From Anisus vortex (Eukaryota > Mollusca > Gastropoda > Planorbidae): 64,000 nucleotides of DNA. The stretch lies in contig OX421507.1 of assembly GCA_949126835.1 (NCBI GenBank), positions 6,608,605-6,672,604 on the forward strand, read 5' to 3'. The notes under the pieces were generated by a model, which did not search any database, was not told where the DNA came from, and saw nothing but the letters and a program-made list of their open reading frames with translations. Each line of letters starts with the position of its first letter. Position 1 is the stretch's first letter. Below are positions 1 to 10,497 of this stretch, one piece after another. Position numbers and translations under genes: made by a program.

Positions 1-153
1 AAAGTTGAACAAGCGAATTGTACTATCAAAGCTGAACCAGCAAATTGTACCTTCAGAGTTAAACCAGCAAATTGTACCATAAAAGTTAAACCAGCCATCG
101 TACCACCAATATTGAACTAGTCTAGCCATTGTATAATCGAAGTTAAACCAGCC
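1..153. repeat. Degenerate minisatellite (about 27-29 bp unit)
   Basis: The motif 'gttaaaccagcaaattgtac' recurs with substitutions about every 27-29 bases from the window start. Variants read 'gaaccagcaaattgtacc' and 'aaaccagccattgtaccc'. The array probably starts before the window. It resumes only as a short duplicated piece after the transposon at 162-495, so the transposon jumped into the array. Confidence 0.75.
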
Positions 154-503
154 ATTGTACCCAGTGACGTATTTTTTCATGTTCCACATGTGCCATTGGA
201 ACAGGGGCCCCCACACAATAGGGGCTCCCACACATCCCAAAAATATTTTGTTTAGTGACATCCCCATTCTTTCGTTGAAAATGTAAAAATAACATTCATT
301 TATTCCCTTACAATTTTAAGCGCTCAGTCCAACGAAGCTAAGCGCAACATAAAGAGTATGTATGATTTTACAGAACGTAACATGAATCAACGGTATTTTT
401 CTGAGGTAGGCCTATGTGGAAGGCAGGGGCGAGGCCATGAGGGGCCCCGACATAAATTTGGGAACAGGGCTCCCACAATCCTAAATACGGCCCTGATTGT
501 ACC
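154..503. mobile_element. hAT-type MITE with perfect 8 bp target duplication
   Basis: The element occupies 162-495 (334 bp). The 8-mer 'attgtacc' sits immediately on both sides (154-161 and 496-503). The ends are 'cagtgacgtatttttt' and, read on the other strand, 'cagggccgtatttagg', imperfect terminal inverted repeats beginning CAG as is usual for hAT elements. There is no transposase trace inside, only a weak open frame, so it is non-autonomous. An 8 bp duplication with CAG..CTG ends is diagnostic of the hAT superfamily. Confidence 0.85.
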
Positions 504-737
504 ATAGCATTGAAGTCAGTAAGCATACGCTGACAGCTTTCAGGGAGAAGAGGCATGGACTCAGGCAGGATAATAATACATTGCTTTGGCATGATTAGCG
601 TGGGTTGGAAATATATATTTTTGTATGAAAGAAAATAAGATATAAAAGAAAGAGGACAATTCTCTAATACATTACATACAAACTGTTTTGGCATGATCTT
701 CTTGTATTTATGATGTACTGAGTGGGCGGTCAAAAAT

Positions 738-835
738 GCAGCTCCCCCCCCCCCTCTCGCCCCAAACTCTCCCCCTCACTGATGCCCCTTAGAGAATTAA
801 AGCACATCTGGACACGTAGAACCCCCCCCCCCCTC
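738..835. repeat. C-rich low-complexity tracts
   Basis: Two poly-C runs flank an ordinary stretch ('cccccccccctctcgcccc' near 745 and another near 823). Such tracts are prone to sequencing-length error. No gene signal accompanies them. Confidence 0.6.
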
Positions 836-1156
836 TTTCCCCTACCACACTAATTAATCTGTAATGGAAGGAGACACTGAACAGAACGAGACTCGGAGAT
901 AGTTAATTTGACGACAAGTAGATCATTTATAAAAAGAAGAACCTCATGTGCTGTGTTTGTGTGTGTGTGTTTGTGTGAAATAAAATTATAAAGGCCCAGG
1001 TCTTTGAACTCGAATGTAGATAACTCTGAAAAAAAAAAGCGCAAAGTTTCAAGAAATTTGAGTCCCAAAAAAATATTTCCATACCAACGCGAGATGCGAA
1101 CACCACGAAAATATGCATTTAATTAAACATACATGGTTCCTTAATAATTGTTCTAA

Positions 1157-1258
1157 ATCTTATCTCATCTTATAGATTACAGACGCTCCTTTTATAAAGA
1201 AGCTTATTGCGTCCTACACTGATCCGTGGTCCGAGTCTAGTCTTGAAATCTGACCATT
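1157..1258 (-). mobile_element. Family B LINE-like 3' tail fragment
   Basis: Reverse complement of the family B tail: it contains 'acagacgctccttttataaa', then 'gcgtcctac', and ends with the 'gagtctagtcttg' motif. It is the same tail seen most fully at 9925-10200 and 39925-40238. Only the last ~100 bases are kept, as expected of 5'-truncated target-primed insertions. Confidence 0.75.
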
Positions 1259-1308
1259 GAATCTGGTGAGCTCTTCATCACAAGTTCTTCATGACTACAA
1301 CCAACATT

Positions 1309-1385
1309 ACACTATATTGGTCCAATATTGGACTAATGTTGGGCCAATATTTCTATCTTGGCCTAATATTGTACCAATATAGTGT
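1309..1385. mobile_element. Short palindromic MITE (77 bp)
   Basis: The ends are perfect 13 bp inverted repeats: 'acactatattggt' at 1309-1321 and 'accaatatagtgt' at 1373-1385, and the pairing continues imperfectly inwards. The interior repeats the palindrome 'ccaatattgg' in several forms. It could fold into one long hairpin. Superfamily not assigned. Confidence 0.7.
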
Positions 1386-1456
1386 GCTGATAGACGTCTG
1401 CAATAGAAAGCGCGCTAAAATTCTTAAACAATATGTTTCCAGAAGGAGAAAGAAAC

Positions 1457-1656
1457 AATGCGTTGCTAGGGATTTGGGGGCCCGGGGGGGGGGGGGGGGC
1501 TTGGCCTCTTTATGGTCCCCTGCATTTTGACATTCGACACTATAACATGAGAAAAAAACAATTTAAAGACTCCGTTGGGCCCCCCCCCCCCCTCAAGTAG
1601 GGGCCCGGGGGGACTTTCGAATTTGGACCCCCTCCCCTCCCCTAGCTACGCCACTG
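1457..1656. mobile_element. TIR element with GCGTAGCTAGGG-type ends
   Basis: The left end 'gcgttgctagggatttggg' and the right end 'cctagctacgccactgg' are approximate inverted repeats of one another. Long G and C runs lie just inside each end and pair with one another (gggggcccgggg near 1477; cccccccc near 1580 and gggcccgggg near 1603). The ends resemble the widespread animal DNA-transposon terminus CAGTGGCGTAGCTAGG. No target duplication could be fixed. Confidence 0.55.
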
Positions 1657-1659
1657 GAA

Positions 1660-2240
1660 AGAAAAACACCATTTACTGTGCCCCATGGTAAAACATATTT
1701 AATCGCTTCGTCCTCAGACTCGAGTCATTTATTTTGTATTAGGTCCTGCCAGAGTTGTCCGTAGGTCGAATGGCGAACATGGGAGAGTTGAACTAAGGGG
1801 AAGACAAGACACATGACACGAGTAGCAACGGTTATCCCGATAGCAAATCTATTCGGAGCGGTCTCCTTTTATGTAATAAGACAACATAGTAATTTTCCTA
1901 AAAGTACAATAATTAATTGTGAGTATACTTCTAAACTTTAAACACAAACTAGCGAAAATTTAACCATTTTGGAGAATGTGTAAAATGACCTTTATTTCGT
2001 TTTTTTTTTAAAGATGTCAAAATATAATAGTATCTTTAAAAGGACGATTCCAATAGCTTTTCGCCACACAACAGATTATTTAAATATTATAGTAGCTTAT
2101 CGTATACGTTACATATGCCCCATTCAATGCCCGGATGCCACTTTAAAAGACACATAAGAATTTGTATAAATAAATCCAGCCTTTGCCATGTCTTATCTTA
2201 TATCTTATTGTCTATGTTACAGACGCGTTTTTATACAAAA
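1660..2240. other. AT-rich stretch without gene signal
   Basis: No homology recognised, apart from a short reversed family-B-like scrap near 2110-2150 ('gcccggatgccact') and 'ttatcttattgtctatgttacagacgcg' at about 2195-2225 (motifs given in two parts of the tail). Confidence 0.5.
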
Positions 2241-2248
2241 AAATAATT

Positions 2249-2492
2249 GCTCGTTCGCCTTGCGTACCGAAGGTCCTGGGTTCGAATCCTGGTGAAGGCT
2301 AGGATTTTTTTTCCCTAGACTGGAAGGGTGTCCCTGGGTCAACCCAGTTCTGAAGGCTACCTCAAAATTAGTTGTAAAGGCGGCTGGGTATTGTGCTGGC
2401 GACACAATCCACTAGTATGCAGGGAAACTGGTGAATGCTGCATCACCGATCCCTATAGACCAATATGGTCCTACTGGTACTTTACTTTACAT
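2249..2492 (+). mobile_element. tRNA-derived SINE, family 1
   Basis: Contains the B-box 'ggttcgaatcc' near 2279, followed by 'tggtgaaggctaggat', the mid-body 'aaggcggctggg' and the 3' part 'gaaactggtgaatgctgc'. The tail ends 'tactggtactttacttt'. The tRNA-like A-box half is worn. This family recurs about 17 times in the window; the best-preserved heads are at 60103 and 62646. Confidence 0.85.
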
Positions 2493-2598
2493 TTAACTTT
2501 AAAGAGTTAAGAATTAACGCCCACATACTCTCTCTTACATAACATAACATACGTATCATATTCTCAATATTATTGTAGACGTTTTTTATTACATTTAT

Positions 2599-2640
2599 AA
2601 GTTTACAGACGTTCCTTCTAGATAGAAGATTATTACGTCC
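2599..2640 (-). mobile_element. Family B tail scrap
   Basis: 'ttacagacgttccttctaga' followed by 'agattattacgtcc' matches the last 40 bases of the family B tail in reverse. It abuts the SINE head at 2641. Confidence 0.6.
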
Positions 2641-2763
2641 ACTAGGCCCAAAACTCATGTAGGGCGACAGGGATCCGTCGGTGGCAGGGATAGAACCTGC
2701 GACCTGTCAGTTGGTTTTTGGTTAACAGTCAGGTGAACTAACCGCTGGACCAGCCGGCTTCAC
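2641..2763 (-). mobile_element. tRNA-derived SINE, family 2, 5' part
   Basis: Reverse-strand copy of the head seen complete at 10200-10497. Read on the minus strand it has 'gccggctggtccagcggtta' (A-box region) and the B-box 'aggttctatccc' some 60 bases on. It stops after the 'cctacatgagttttgggcc' body, so the 3' half is missing. Confidence 0.75.
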
Positions 2764-3762
2764 ATAATTTACAGTTAAGTTATTTGCTCTCATATTTTTT
2801 TATGTACACTTACATATAGCCCAACATTCGTTCTACGTTCAATGACATTTTGAAATATATGAGAGATCATTGCATTTTATTTGCGTGGGATTACGGCACA
2901 TTAAAACGGTGACAAACATTTTTTTTTTTTTTTGTGTGTGAAATTTAATATCCTACTTCACTTTGTGTAAAATAGTCCATTGACGGGTCATTTCTTTTTT
3001 CTCGCGGTATGTGGAAAGTCGGGCAATAAAGTAATAAACGGATATCTACTTGCAGTTTTAGAAAACAACAAATATTATTATCAGGAAATTGACATTTATT
3101 TATGGAGTATGGAAAGTTATCTATTACGAGGTGTATTCGAGAAAGATCGGACTTTCAACGTAGACGCCTACTGGAATAGATCGTACAGTTTTCCCAACGG
3201 AATTGGAACATATTAAGTTTATTATATTTTTTTTTTGTTGTTGTTTGTTTGTTATTAATTTGAGTTGCTGACAATGATATCCTGAATCGCTTGTGTGTAT
3301 TTATTGTTTCCAAATGCGCTGTTGCTGCTGTAGCTTTCTGTTTTGGCGACGTCAGCATATAATATATAGATATAGCTATAATGGCATCAAGATCATGCTG
3401 CATAGATGGTTTGGGCGCAGACCGAGACAGAGTTTATTTGTTCTGAGAAAATGCAGCTGAGCTGCCAGACGTAATTGAACAAGAGATGCTGACGTGAAAC
3501 CCATTTTAGTTCTGCACTTTAATGTCAAATTTACGTAAATTTTGTATTATATATTTTGAAATAAAATAAACAGTGAGAAGAAGATCTGTGAAAGGGTTCT
3601 CTTTACAGGCTATGATATTAATTAAACAGAACACATTTTGTCAGTTATTTTACGTTGCCTTTCGACAAATCATTATTATTAAATCGCTTTCTTTTTGCTG
3701 TTGTACGTGTTCATTGTTCCGTGCAGATGTAGGCGTTTGACAAATAAAAAAAACATTAAATG
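2764..3762. other. No recognised gene or repeat
   Basis: AT-rich. A 78-codon open frame at 2980-3216 (starting MTGHFFFLAVCGKSG) has no recognisable domain and no repeat relation. I could not assign it and do not call it a gene. Confidence 0.4.
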
Positions 3763-3932
3763 TATACAAGTTATATTTTCCTTCCGAGAGCATGGAATGG
3801 GTTGTCTGAACGAACATGGAAAATCATAATCCAATTCTAATCAAATTGCTACACTAAACTAAAAAAATTGATAAGCGTAGGACGCAATAATTTGTCTGTA
3901 TAGAAGGAGCGTATGTAACATATAAGATGATA
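3763..3932 (+). mobile_element. Family B LINE-like 3' end
   Basis: Reads 'tatacaagttatattttcc', 'catggaatgggttgtctgaac' (in the same order as other copies), then 'gataagcgtaggacgcaata' and 'gaaggagcgtatgtaaca'. It covers the region where better copies encode FFPSG..WN.LPEQTRKTSN plus the 3' untranslated tail. Confidence 0.75.
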
Positions 3933-4862
3933 ACAATATCATCATTATCATTATATCATTATTTAGACTGTTCGATCAAGCAATATTATTTAGACTTTAT
4001 ACTGTTTTGATATAATAAATATTAGTCTTTAACACATGTAGGTCGAATGAAAGCATTTCTAAACTATAAACTAACAGTTGTTCATTACCAAATGGTAAAC
4101 TATACACTCACTGAGGACCAAGCACTTGAATCACAAGACAGATTATGCGGCTTAAGTTGGCTCCGGTGGGGCATTATAGCTCTAATAGGGCGAATGTACC
4201 AGATACCCTATAAATTTTTTTAAAAATATATTAACAAATGAGCTTTGAATATTATATTTTTCACAACAAAGTTGACTACTCAATTAAAGATGTTTTTCAT
4301 GCTTGGCGAATTGGACTATCTACAAAATAATTCCATTTGATATTTTTCTCTAAAGAAAAAAAAATTGAATACTTACCTAGAATAAACGTTTATATTAAAT
4401 CTGATTATTATAAAAACTTATAAATTTGTTTTAATCAGCTTATATTTTTCTTGTCATAAAGAACTGCATTTATTTAATGAAAATGAACCCGTGAAAGTGT
4501 TATCTGTTTTTAACACAGATAAAATATAAAAACTTTTTGTTTTTTGCCTGTTTATTTCCCCGCCTGTTTCCCCTAGGCGAGGAAACAGACGTTGATAATA
4601 ATGATAATGGTGATGATAGTTGGAATGGCTGTTGACTATTATAGATTACATGTCATCGCTTTATGAATTTTAAATTATACCTATTTAATGTGTAAACAAA
4701 ATATGGAAAGAGAGTGTATGCATCAAGAAATCAATGTTTTAGAAGTAGTATTTTAGTTTGATATTTTGAGTGACATATAATGACATTAAGAGTATTGATG
4801 AGTAGCGAAAATTTCAGTCTGGAAAGTTCTATATCGCGATAATGAGTTTCCGTAGTCAATAT
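3933..4862. other. No recognised gene or repeat
   Basis: AT-rich, with short simple sequence (TCAT repeats near 3930-3965 and 'gataataatgataatggtg' near 4593). No open frame or homology was seen. Confidence 0.5.
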
Positions 4863-4863
4863 A

Positions 4864-5303
4864 ACACGGCAAGACATGCGCATTCCACGGCAAGACATGC
4901 CCATTACACGGCAAGACATGCGCATTACACGGCAAGACATGCGCATTACACGGCAAGACATGCGCATTACACGGCAAGACATGCGCATTACACGGCAAGA
5001 CATGCGCATTACGCGGCAAGACATGCGCATTACACGGCAAGACATGCGCATTACACGGCAAGACATGCGCATTACACGGCAAGACATGCGCATTACACGG
5101 CAAGACATGCGCATTACACGGCAAGACATGCGCATTACACGGCAAGACATGCGCATTACACGGCAAGACATGCGCATTACACGGCAAGACATGCGCATTA
5201 CGCGGCAAGACATGCGCATTACACGGCAAGACATGCGCATTACACGGCAAGACATGCGCATTACACGGCAAGACATGCGCATTACACGGCAAGACATGCG
5301 CAT
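4864..5303. repeat. 21 bp tandem array, about 21 copies
   Basis: Unit 'acacggcaagacatgcgcatt', almost invariant; differences are a few substitutions such as 'acgcggc'. Each unit has the palindrome ATGCGCAT. Because 21 is divisible by 3, open frames run through it on both strands as 7-residue repeats (for example ITRQDMR). These are a by-product of unit length, not evidence of a gene. Confidence 0.97.
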
Positions 5304-5392
5304 GTTAAATCTGTTGCTAGTTCTTCTTTCCTCTCCCCTCCCACGCATGATTCCAAAGTCTTGTAGAGAAATTTTCTCAATTGAAACGGTCA

Positions 5393-5626
5393 CCTCATTG
5401 ACTCTGGTGTGCTAAAGGTACCGGGTTCAAGGCTAGGATTCGTTCCATAGTTTGGAGGGTGCCCCTTGATTCTACCGAGCTCTGATGGGTGCCTGACAAT
5501 AGTTGAGGCAAAGTAATGGCAAATTGGCATTTCGCTCTCCACATAATCCCCTAGTATGCCGTGGTCACCGAATCTGCACCGGCCCTAAAGATAAATTTGG
5601 TCGAAAGGATTACTTTACTTACTTTC
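5393..5626 (+). mobile_element. tRNA-derived SINE, family 1
   Basis: Head worn ('gtaccgggttcaaggctagg'). The body has 'gctctgatgggtgcctgac', 'cccctagtatgccgtgg' and a tail 'ttggtcgaaaggattacttt'. Immediately followed by a second, more divergent copy. Confidence 0.8.
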
Positions 5627-5647
5627 CTACTTATTGACCGTATTTTG

Positions 5648-5820
5648 CATGGTGGGTGGTCTAAGGGCAGAGACCTGGTTCTCCGGGTTAGAGTCCTGGG
5701 AGCGGTTAGTCTCTTTTTTCTGGCTTTAGAGTTTGTCTCTGAATCTACATCTGACGGGCCCCTGACATTAGTTTTGGGAATAGAAAAGGCGGCTAAGCAT
5801 TGTGTTGACCACACGATGAT
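5648..5820 (+). mobile_element. tRNA-derived SINE, family 1, diverged and 3'-shortened
   Basis: Recognised from 'gggttagagtcctgggag' (B-box region), 'gggcccctgacattagttt' and 'aaaggcggctaagcattgtg'. It lacks the final third. Same orientation as the copy just upstream, so the two form a tandem SINE pair. Confidence 0.7.
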
Positions 5821-5825
5821 TATGC

Positions 5826-6520
5826 CAATACTAAAAAACACCACCAACAATAACACATGACTTTATTATCTAGAATTGTACATGTGTATATCTGCAAGGC
5901 CTATACATTCACTATAAATTCTCCAAAGTTTAAAAATCGAATTTAAAATGTGGATGAATTTTTATTTTATTTTTAAAATATATATTTCTTTTTTTGGCCC
6001 TTAATAAATCGTTTGTAAATTTCTCCGACTAACATTCGCATAATTCATAAACTAACTTCTTTCTAGAATCATAATTAAACCCATCACTACACGATAGATG
6101 GTAAATCTAGACGCATTTACACTTTTAGAAAGTCTTGAAATAGCATCTCACCCGAAAGATATCGGAGGAACTATACAATTTATGACTGTACTTTTATATT
6201 TACTTAAAATATAAAACTGGTAGTTAGTTATCTTCGTTTAATTGAAATGTGCGCTATACAGTTTGAAAAAAAAAAATGGAAATTGTAAAAAAAAAATATA
6301 AAACGCCGTAGGCGTATAATATTGGTATCTGATTCCTATTTTTATTGCAACATCTCATATCCATTCTATTCTTGCACTGCCAATGAAAAACGATGCGATC
6401 CATTTGACGCACGCTTGAACTTATCATCCCTCCCTCTGCCGCCTCCTGATGCTCGTCCCGGAAATCATAATTACTGCTTGGCGAGCGAGAACGGTTTCAC
6501 AGGGCATCGCCCCCCCCCCC
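5826..6520. other. No recognised gene
   Basis: AT-rich to 6320, then a mixed stretch with a poly-C run near 6510. A 20 bp motif 'gttctgcaccctccaatga' occurs twice at 6560-6597. Open frames on both strands here have no recognisable product. Confidence 0.4.
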
Positions 6521-7094
6521 CCCCTGCACCCGCTAATGCTGTTCCTTCGCCCTCCGATGAGTTCTGCACCCTCCAATGAGTTCTGCACCCTCCAATGACT
6601 TCGAATTAGAAAGTGGTTTAATTTTGGTTTTAAAAGCTGCTTAATTATAGATATCAAATCAGAGGTGCTAAAACCGTTATCCCATGAGATCTGTAGAGAT
6701 TTTCGTGGCCTGGTCAAATGTCATATTTGTATAATGTCGAGCCTTTTTCTTTTGGACCCGAAGATTGTATTTACTGAGCAGAACTTAAGACTTATAAAAT
6801 GTTCTGCGATTTAACAAAAAAAAAAAGTTTGTGGAGTTTTTATTGTAGCCTTCTTATCGAAGCACCATGATTGTGCACATTTTGAGATCTACTGCGAGAG
6901 GCAACTCTTCTCCCAGATCCTATAAAGGGAACATTAGAAGCATCAATGACATAGAGACATCTCCCCTATGGCTGGAACCAATCAAAGATTCATGGCTCAG
7001 TTACCGACCTTGACGGCCTTGGCGCAGAATTAGAGTGAGGGACTTTAGACATGCAATGAGAACTGATTAATTTATCATAGCTATACCTGTATTT

Positions 7095-7400
7095 CCACCT
7101 TTCTCTCTCTCTCTCTCTCGCTCTCTCTCTCTTTCTCTGTCTTATTTCTCTTTCTCTCTTTCTCTATCACTCACTCTTGCTCGCTCTCAACCTTTCTGTT
7201 CTCTATTCTATTCTCATTGTGTCTCTTTCTATCTCTCCGTATTTGTTACTCCCCCTCTTCCTGTTCCTCTTTCTCTTCCTCTTTTTGTTTTTCTTCTCCC
7301 TTTTCCCAATTATCTCTTATTCTCTCTCTCTCCTTCTCTCTCTTTCTTTCTCCTTCTCTTTCTATCACTATCATTATTTCTATTTTTTTCCCCCATTTTT
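7095..7400. repeat. CT-rich polypyrimidine tract
   Basis: About 300 bases nearly all C/T on the plus strand, built from (CT)n and CTTT-type blocks. The Leu/Ser/Phe-rich open frames across it are composition artefacts. Confidence 0.9.
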
Positions 7401-7804
7401 CTGATTCAGTCTATGTCTGTAACTATTTGTGTGCGTATTATTTGCCGAGGCAAATTCTTCCTTCAAAAAATGGGATACACGGCTGAGGCAAATGTCCGAG
7501 GCGATTTTCGGTAAGGTACTTGCGTATATATATTATATAGGCCGAAAGAAGACATTGTATTATATAAGTCATCAGGGGGCGTTGTGTCACACCACAAGAT
7601 GTGAAAGTCACATAAAAGTTAAGCTCAGGGACAGAAATACAGACATACACATAATATACAGAAAAAAAACATACAGTGAACGATTCTGATAACGTCACAT
7701 TTTTTAATGTCACACAATAATTGAAAGAGGGAGAAAAAGAGACAGTAGTTCCATTTATCCTGAAGCTAAAGAGCTTTTTGTCTTGAGCTCTCCCACCTTT
7801 ACCA

Positions 7805-7893
7805 ATACTCTCTATAACAACACACTCTATAACAACACACTATATAACAACACACTCTATAACAACACACTCTCTAATCTATAACAACACATA
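7805..7893. repeat. 16 bp tandem repeat, about 5 copies
   Basis: Unit 'ctctataacaacacac', with small variants ('ctatataacaacacac'). Confidence 0.9.
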
Positions 7894-8582
7894 TAAATTT
7901 GTCTGCTTTGTCATTGATTACCAGCGAGCCAACAGCTCTGTAGCCTGGTTAGAAGAAGAAGAAATATTGTTAATTGAAATAAATCTGATCCTGCGAGACC
8001 TTGGTAGTGTCACGGCTAATTAAAATTCCACTCTCCGCAGGGTCGCCGAGATTAACTCCTATCAACGGACTCAATCTAAAGATTATTGAGCGGCTATCAA
8101 GCTGGGAAGCCTGGCTGGGTCCCGTTTAATATTCCAGGCTCCAGTAATTGAACCCAAGCCCCGCTTCTCCCCCCCCCTTCCCCCCACCACCCCAACAACA
8201 ACAATAACAACAAAAATGTAACGAGTTTATTCCATGCATGTCCATTCCATGTTACTCTGATCAGAGTATATTGCCATCATGTCTGGATTCTGACATTTTT
8301 AGCACAATATAGCAATCTATATTAATGGTTGAGGATTAATTATAATTATGCCGTTTTTTAAATATTTTGTTTCAAGTTTCTTTATACCGGAACACATGTC
8401 CACCAGTGTTAACTGCTAATCGGAACAATTTTATCTTCTAGCTTTACAGCAAGCTGTAAAAACTAAAACGGTTTTTAAATATATTTATTATATAGCAATT
8501 ATTTGGCAACATTGATTAACTCCCCTATCAAGGTGGCCATTTTGTTTTGACTTTGTGTTTTTTCTTTCTTCTCCCTAGCAAG
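7894..8582. other. No recognised gene or repeat
   Basis: Contains a C-run near 8170 and a small hairpin near 8440 ('agctttacagcaagctgtaaa'). Otherwise nothing was identified. Confidence 0.4.
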
Positions 8583-8822
8583 TAAAGTACCTTTAGGATC
8601 AAATTTATCATGGGGGCCGGGGAAGCAGCGTTCACGAGTTTCTGTCGCCACGGCGTAGTAGTGGAATGTGTGGCCCAGCACAATGCTCACTCGCATTTAA
8701 CCCAATTAATCACTAAACACTAACCTTAAATCAAGTCCCGGAAACAAATCCCTAACCCTTCACCAGGATTCGAACCCAGACCCTTTGCCATAAACTTAAC
8801 GCGCTAGAGCTCGGTTGTCGTT
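8583..8822 (-). mobile_element. tRNA-derived SINE, family 1
   Basis: Reverse-strand copy. On the plus strand it shows 'gaagcagcgttcacgagttt', 'ctgtcgccacgg', 'cagcacaatgctcac' and the inverted B-box 'ggattcgaaccc' near 8766. The head ends 'aacgcgctagagctcgg'. Confidence 0.85.
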
Positions 8823-9006
8823 CTTTTTTTTTTCTTTTTTTTTTTATAAAACTTGAAAAAGAAATGTGATTGAAATGTGTATTGCAGAGTTTTTATTTTA
8901 TTTTTTGCAAGTGGGAGAAGCGTTCCTGGAATGTCTGTCAGATCCCCAACAACCCGTGACGTCAGGAGCATTACGAGCAGGTTGGGGATCAGTGATGGAG
9001 CTTTAC

Positions 9007-9008
<2 letters not shown>

Positions 9009-9058
<50 letters not shown>
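9009..9058. repeat. (GA)n microsatellite
   Basis: A perfect run of about 25 GA dinucleotides. RERERE-type open frames across it are artefacts. Confidence 0.95.
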
Positions 9059-9060
<2 letters not shown>

Positions 9061-9924
9061 AATCCGTGGAGTGCAGCCCAAAGCTGTGATCGTAGTCTGA
9101 CGTTCGTCGTGACAGTAATATTGAGGAAAAACAAATTCTTTCAAAATGTTCGTTGCTTCTTCAAATTTTGTGAAATGAGTTACAGACCTGATGACGTATG
9201 AACCATCGCGTGTATGTCTGACTTTATCTGTCTGTATTTATATAATGGGGTGACCTAGCTACTAAACTCTGTCTGTTTTGCCTGTGTATCGTAAAACTGT
9301 TTTTTTTTATTTTAGTATCTACGCATTTATCCGTCTGACAAGTACTCAACGAATGCTCTGCGATTATATCCTTATCTATTAGTTATATAGTTTGACTTTT
9401 AATTAAAACTGTATAACTTAATATTATATAGCACATTGTTCAATAATTATTTTTTTTTTAATTATATATCTTGTCAGTCAACTTAGTGACCACTCTCCAT
9501 TCCTGCATGCGATTTTGTCTTATTCTATTCTCTAAGGGTCATGATAAAGAAACCCAGATGTAGTTTTAATTGTATTACTAACGACTCTGAGATAGTCGAG
9601 GGAAAAAGAATAGAATGGTTGAAAAGCTAAATTACTGTAAACTTTTTTTTTCTAATATTGTGGTTCAATTTAGTATAGTGACTAAACAGACCTCTTGGTT
9701 TTCTTAAAGCCTCCTGCGTCAAACTTTCATATTTTCTTAGAATTAACAGATGACCAATCTGTGGAGAAGACCTTTAGGTCATACTCTTATCAGTCTCTCT
9801 AGTTATGCGGATTGATAAAAGCTTTATATATGCCGTCAGCTGATTAGTTCAGATAACCCATTCCATGCCCGAATGACACATTAGTAATAAGAAAAGCTTT
9901 TATTTATTTCATTTTAAAAATTAC
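9059..9924. other. No recognised gene
   Basis: AT-rich. A reversed family B scrap is possible near 9855-9885 ('attccatgcccgaatgacac'). Confidence 0.4.
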
Positions 9925-10200
9925 AGATTGTTGTTTTGTATTTCTAAGATAATACATAAGGCGTTAAACTCTAATATTGAAATGCAACACAATAATAACC
10001 GAAAAACAAATGTATACAAGTACTCACTCTTCCCGAGTGGCATTTGGGAATGGAATGGATTGCATGAACAAACCAGGAAAATCAGTAACGTAACATCATT
10101 TAACAACATTAATAAAGATGGAAGACTAGACTCGGACCACGGATGAGCGTAGGACGGAATACTGTTCTTTCTAGAAGGAGCGTCTGTAATATATAAGATA
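9925..10200 (+). mobile_element. Family B LINE-like 3' end with ORF2 C-terminus remnant
   Basis: An open frame at 9928-10146 reads through ALNSNIEMQHNNN and then LFPSGIWEWNGLHEQTRKISN. The pattern FFP..xx.WNxLP...R..SN is the usual last segment of non-LTR retrotransposon reverse-transcriptase polyproteins; this is recognised by motif and not tested by search. The 3' tail has 'ggatgagcgtaggacg' and 'gaaggagcgtctgtaa', and ends in an AAGATA-like simple repeat instead of poly-A. It is 5'-truncated. The SINE at 10200 abuts its tail. Confidence 0.75.
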
Positions 10201-10497
10201 AGATAGAATAATAATAATATAATAATAATATAATAATAATAAAGGACATTTATAAAGCGCTTCTATCCATGCTATTTTAGCATGCTCAGTGCGCTCTAGA
10301 AGACTATTAATCTGTGAGAGGTTTTACTGCTGCCGGTTAAGCGCATGTGATAACAACTCAATATTAACGTCATCTAGTCCCAAAACTCCTGTAGGGCGAC
10401 AGGGATCTGCCGGTGGCGGGGCTCGAACCCGCGACGTGTCAAGTGGTTTTTCGGTTGACAGTCTGGTGAGCTAACCGCTAGGCCAGCCGGCTTCACA
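10201..10497 (-). mobile_element. Full-length tRNA-derived SINE, family 2
   Basis: On the minus strand it starts 'gaagccggctggcctagcgg' (A-box region), then 'ccagactgtcaac', then the B-box 'gggttcgagcccc'. About 200 bases on comes a hairpin 'agcgcactgagcatgc' / 'gcatggatagaagcgct', then 'tataaatgtcc' and a (TTA)n tail. Nearly the same GCGC..GCGCTTTATAAAT(TTA)n end is known from L2/CR1-type LINEs and their dependent SINEs, so it probably uses such a LINE's machinery. That dependence is inference. Confidence 0.85.

Noticed and set aside
4731..5415. Open frames of 168-220 codons on both strands with 7-residue repeats
   Set aside because: They follow from a 21 bp unit divisible by three without stops; openness on both strands and in several frames shows it is not coding constraint.
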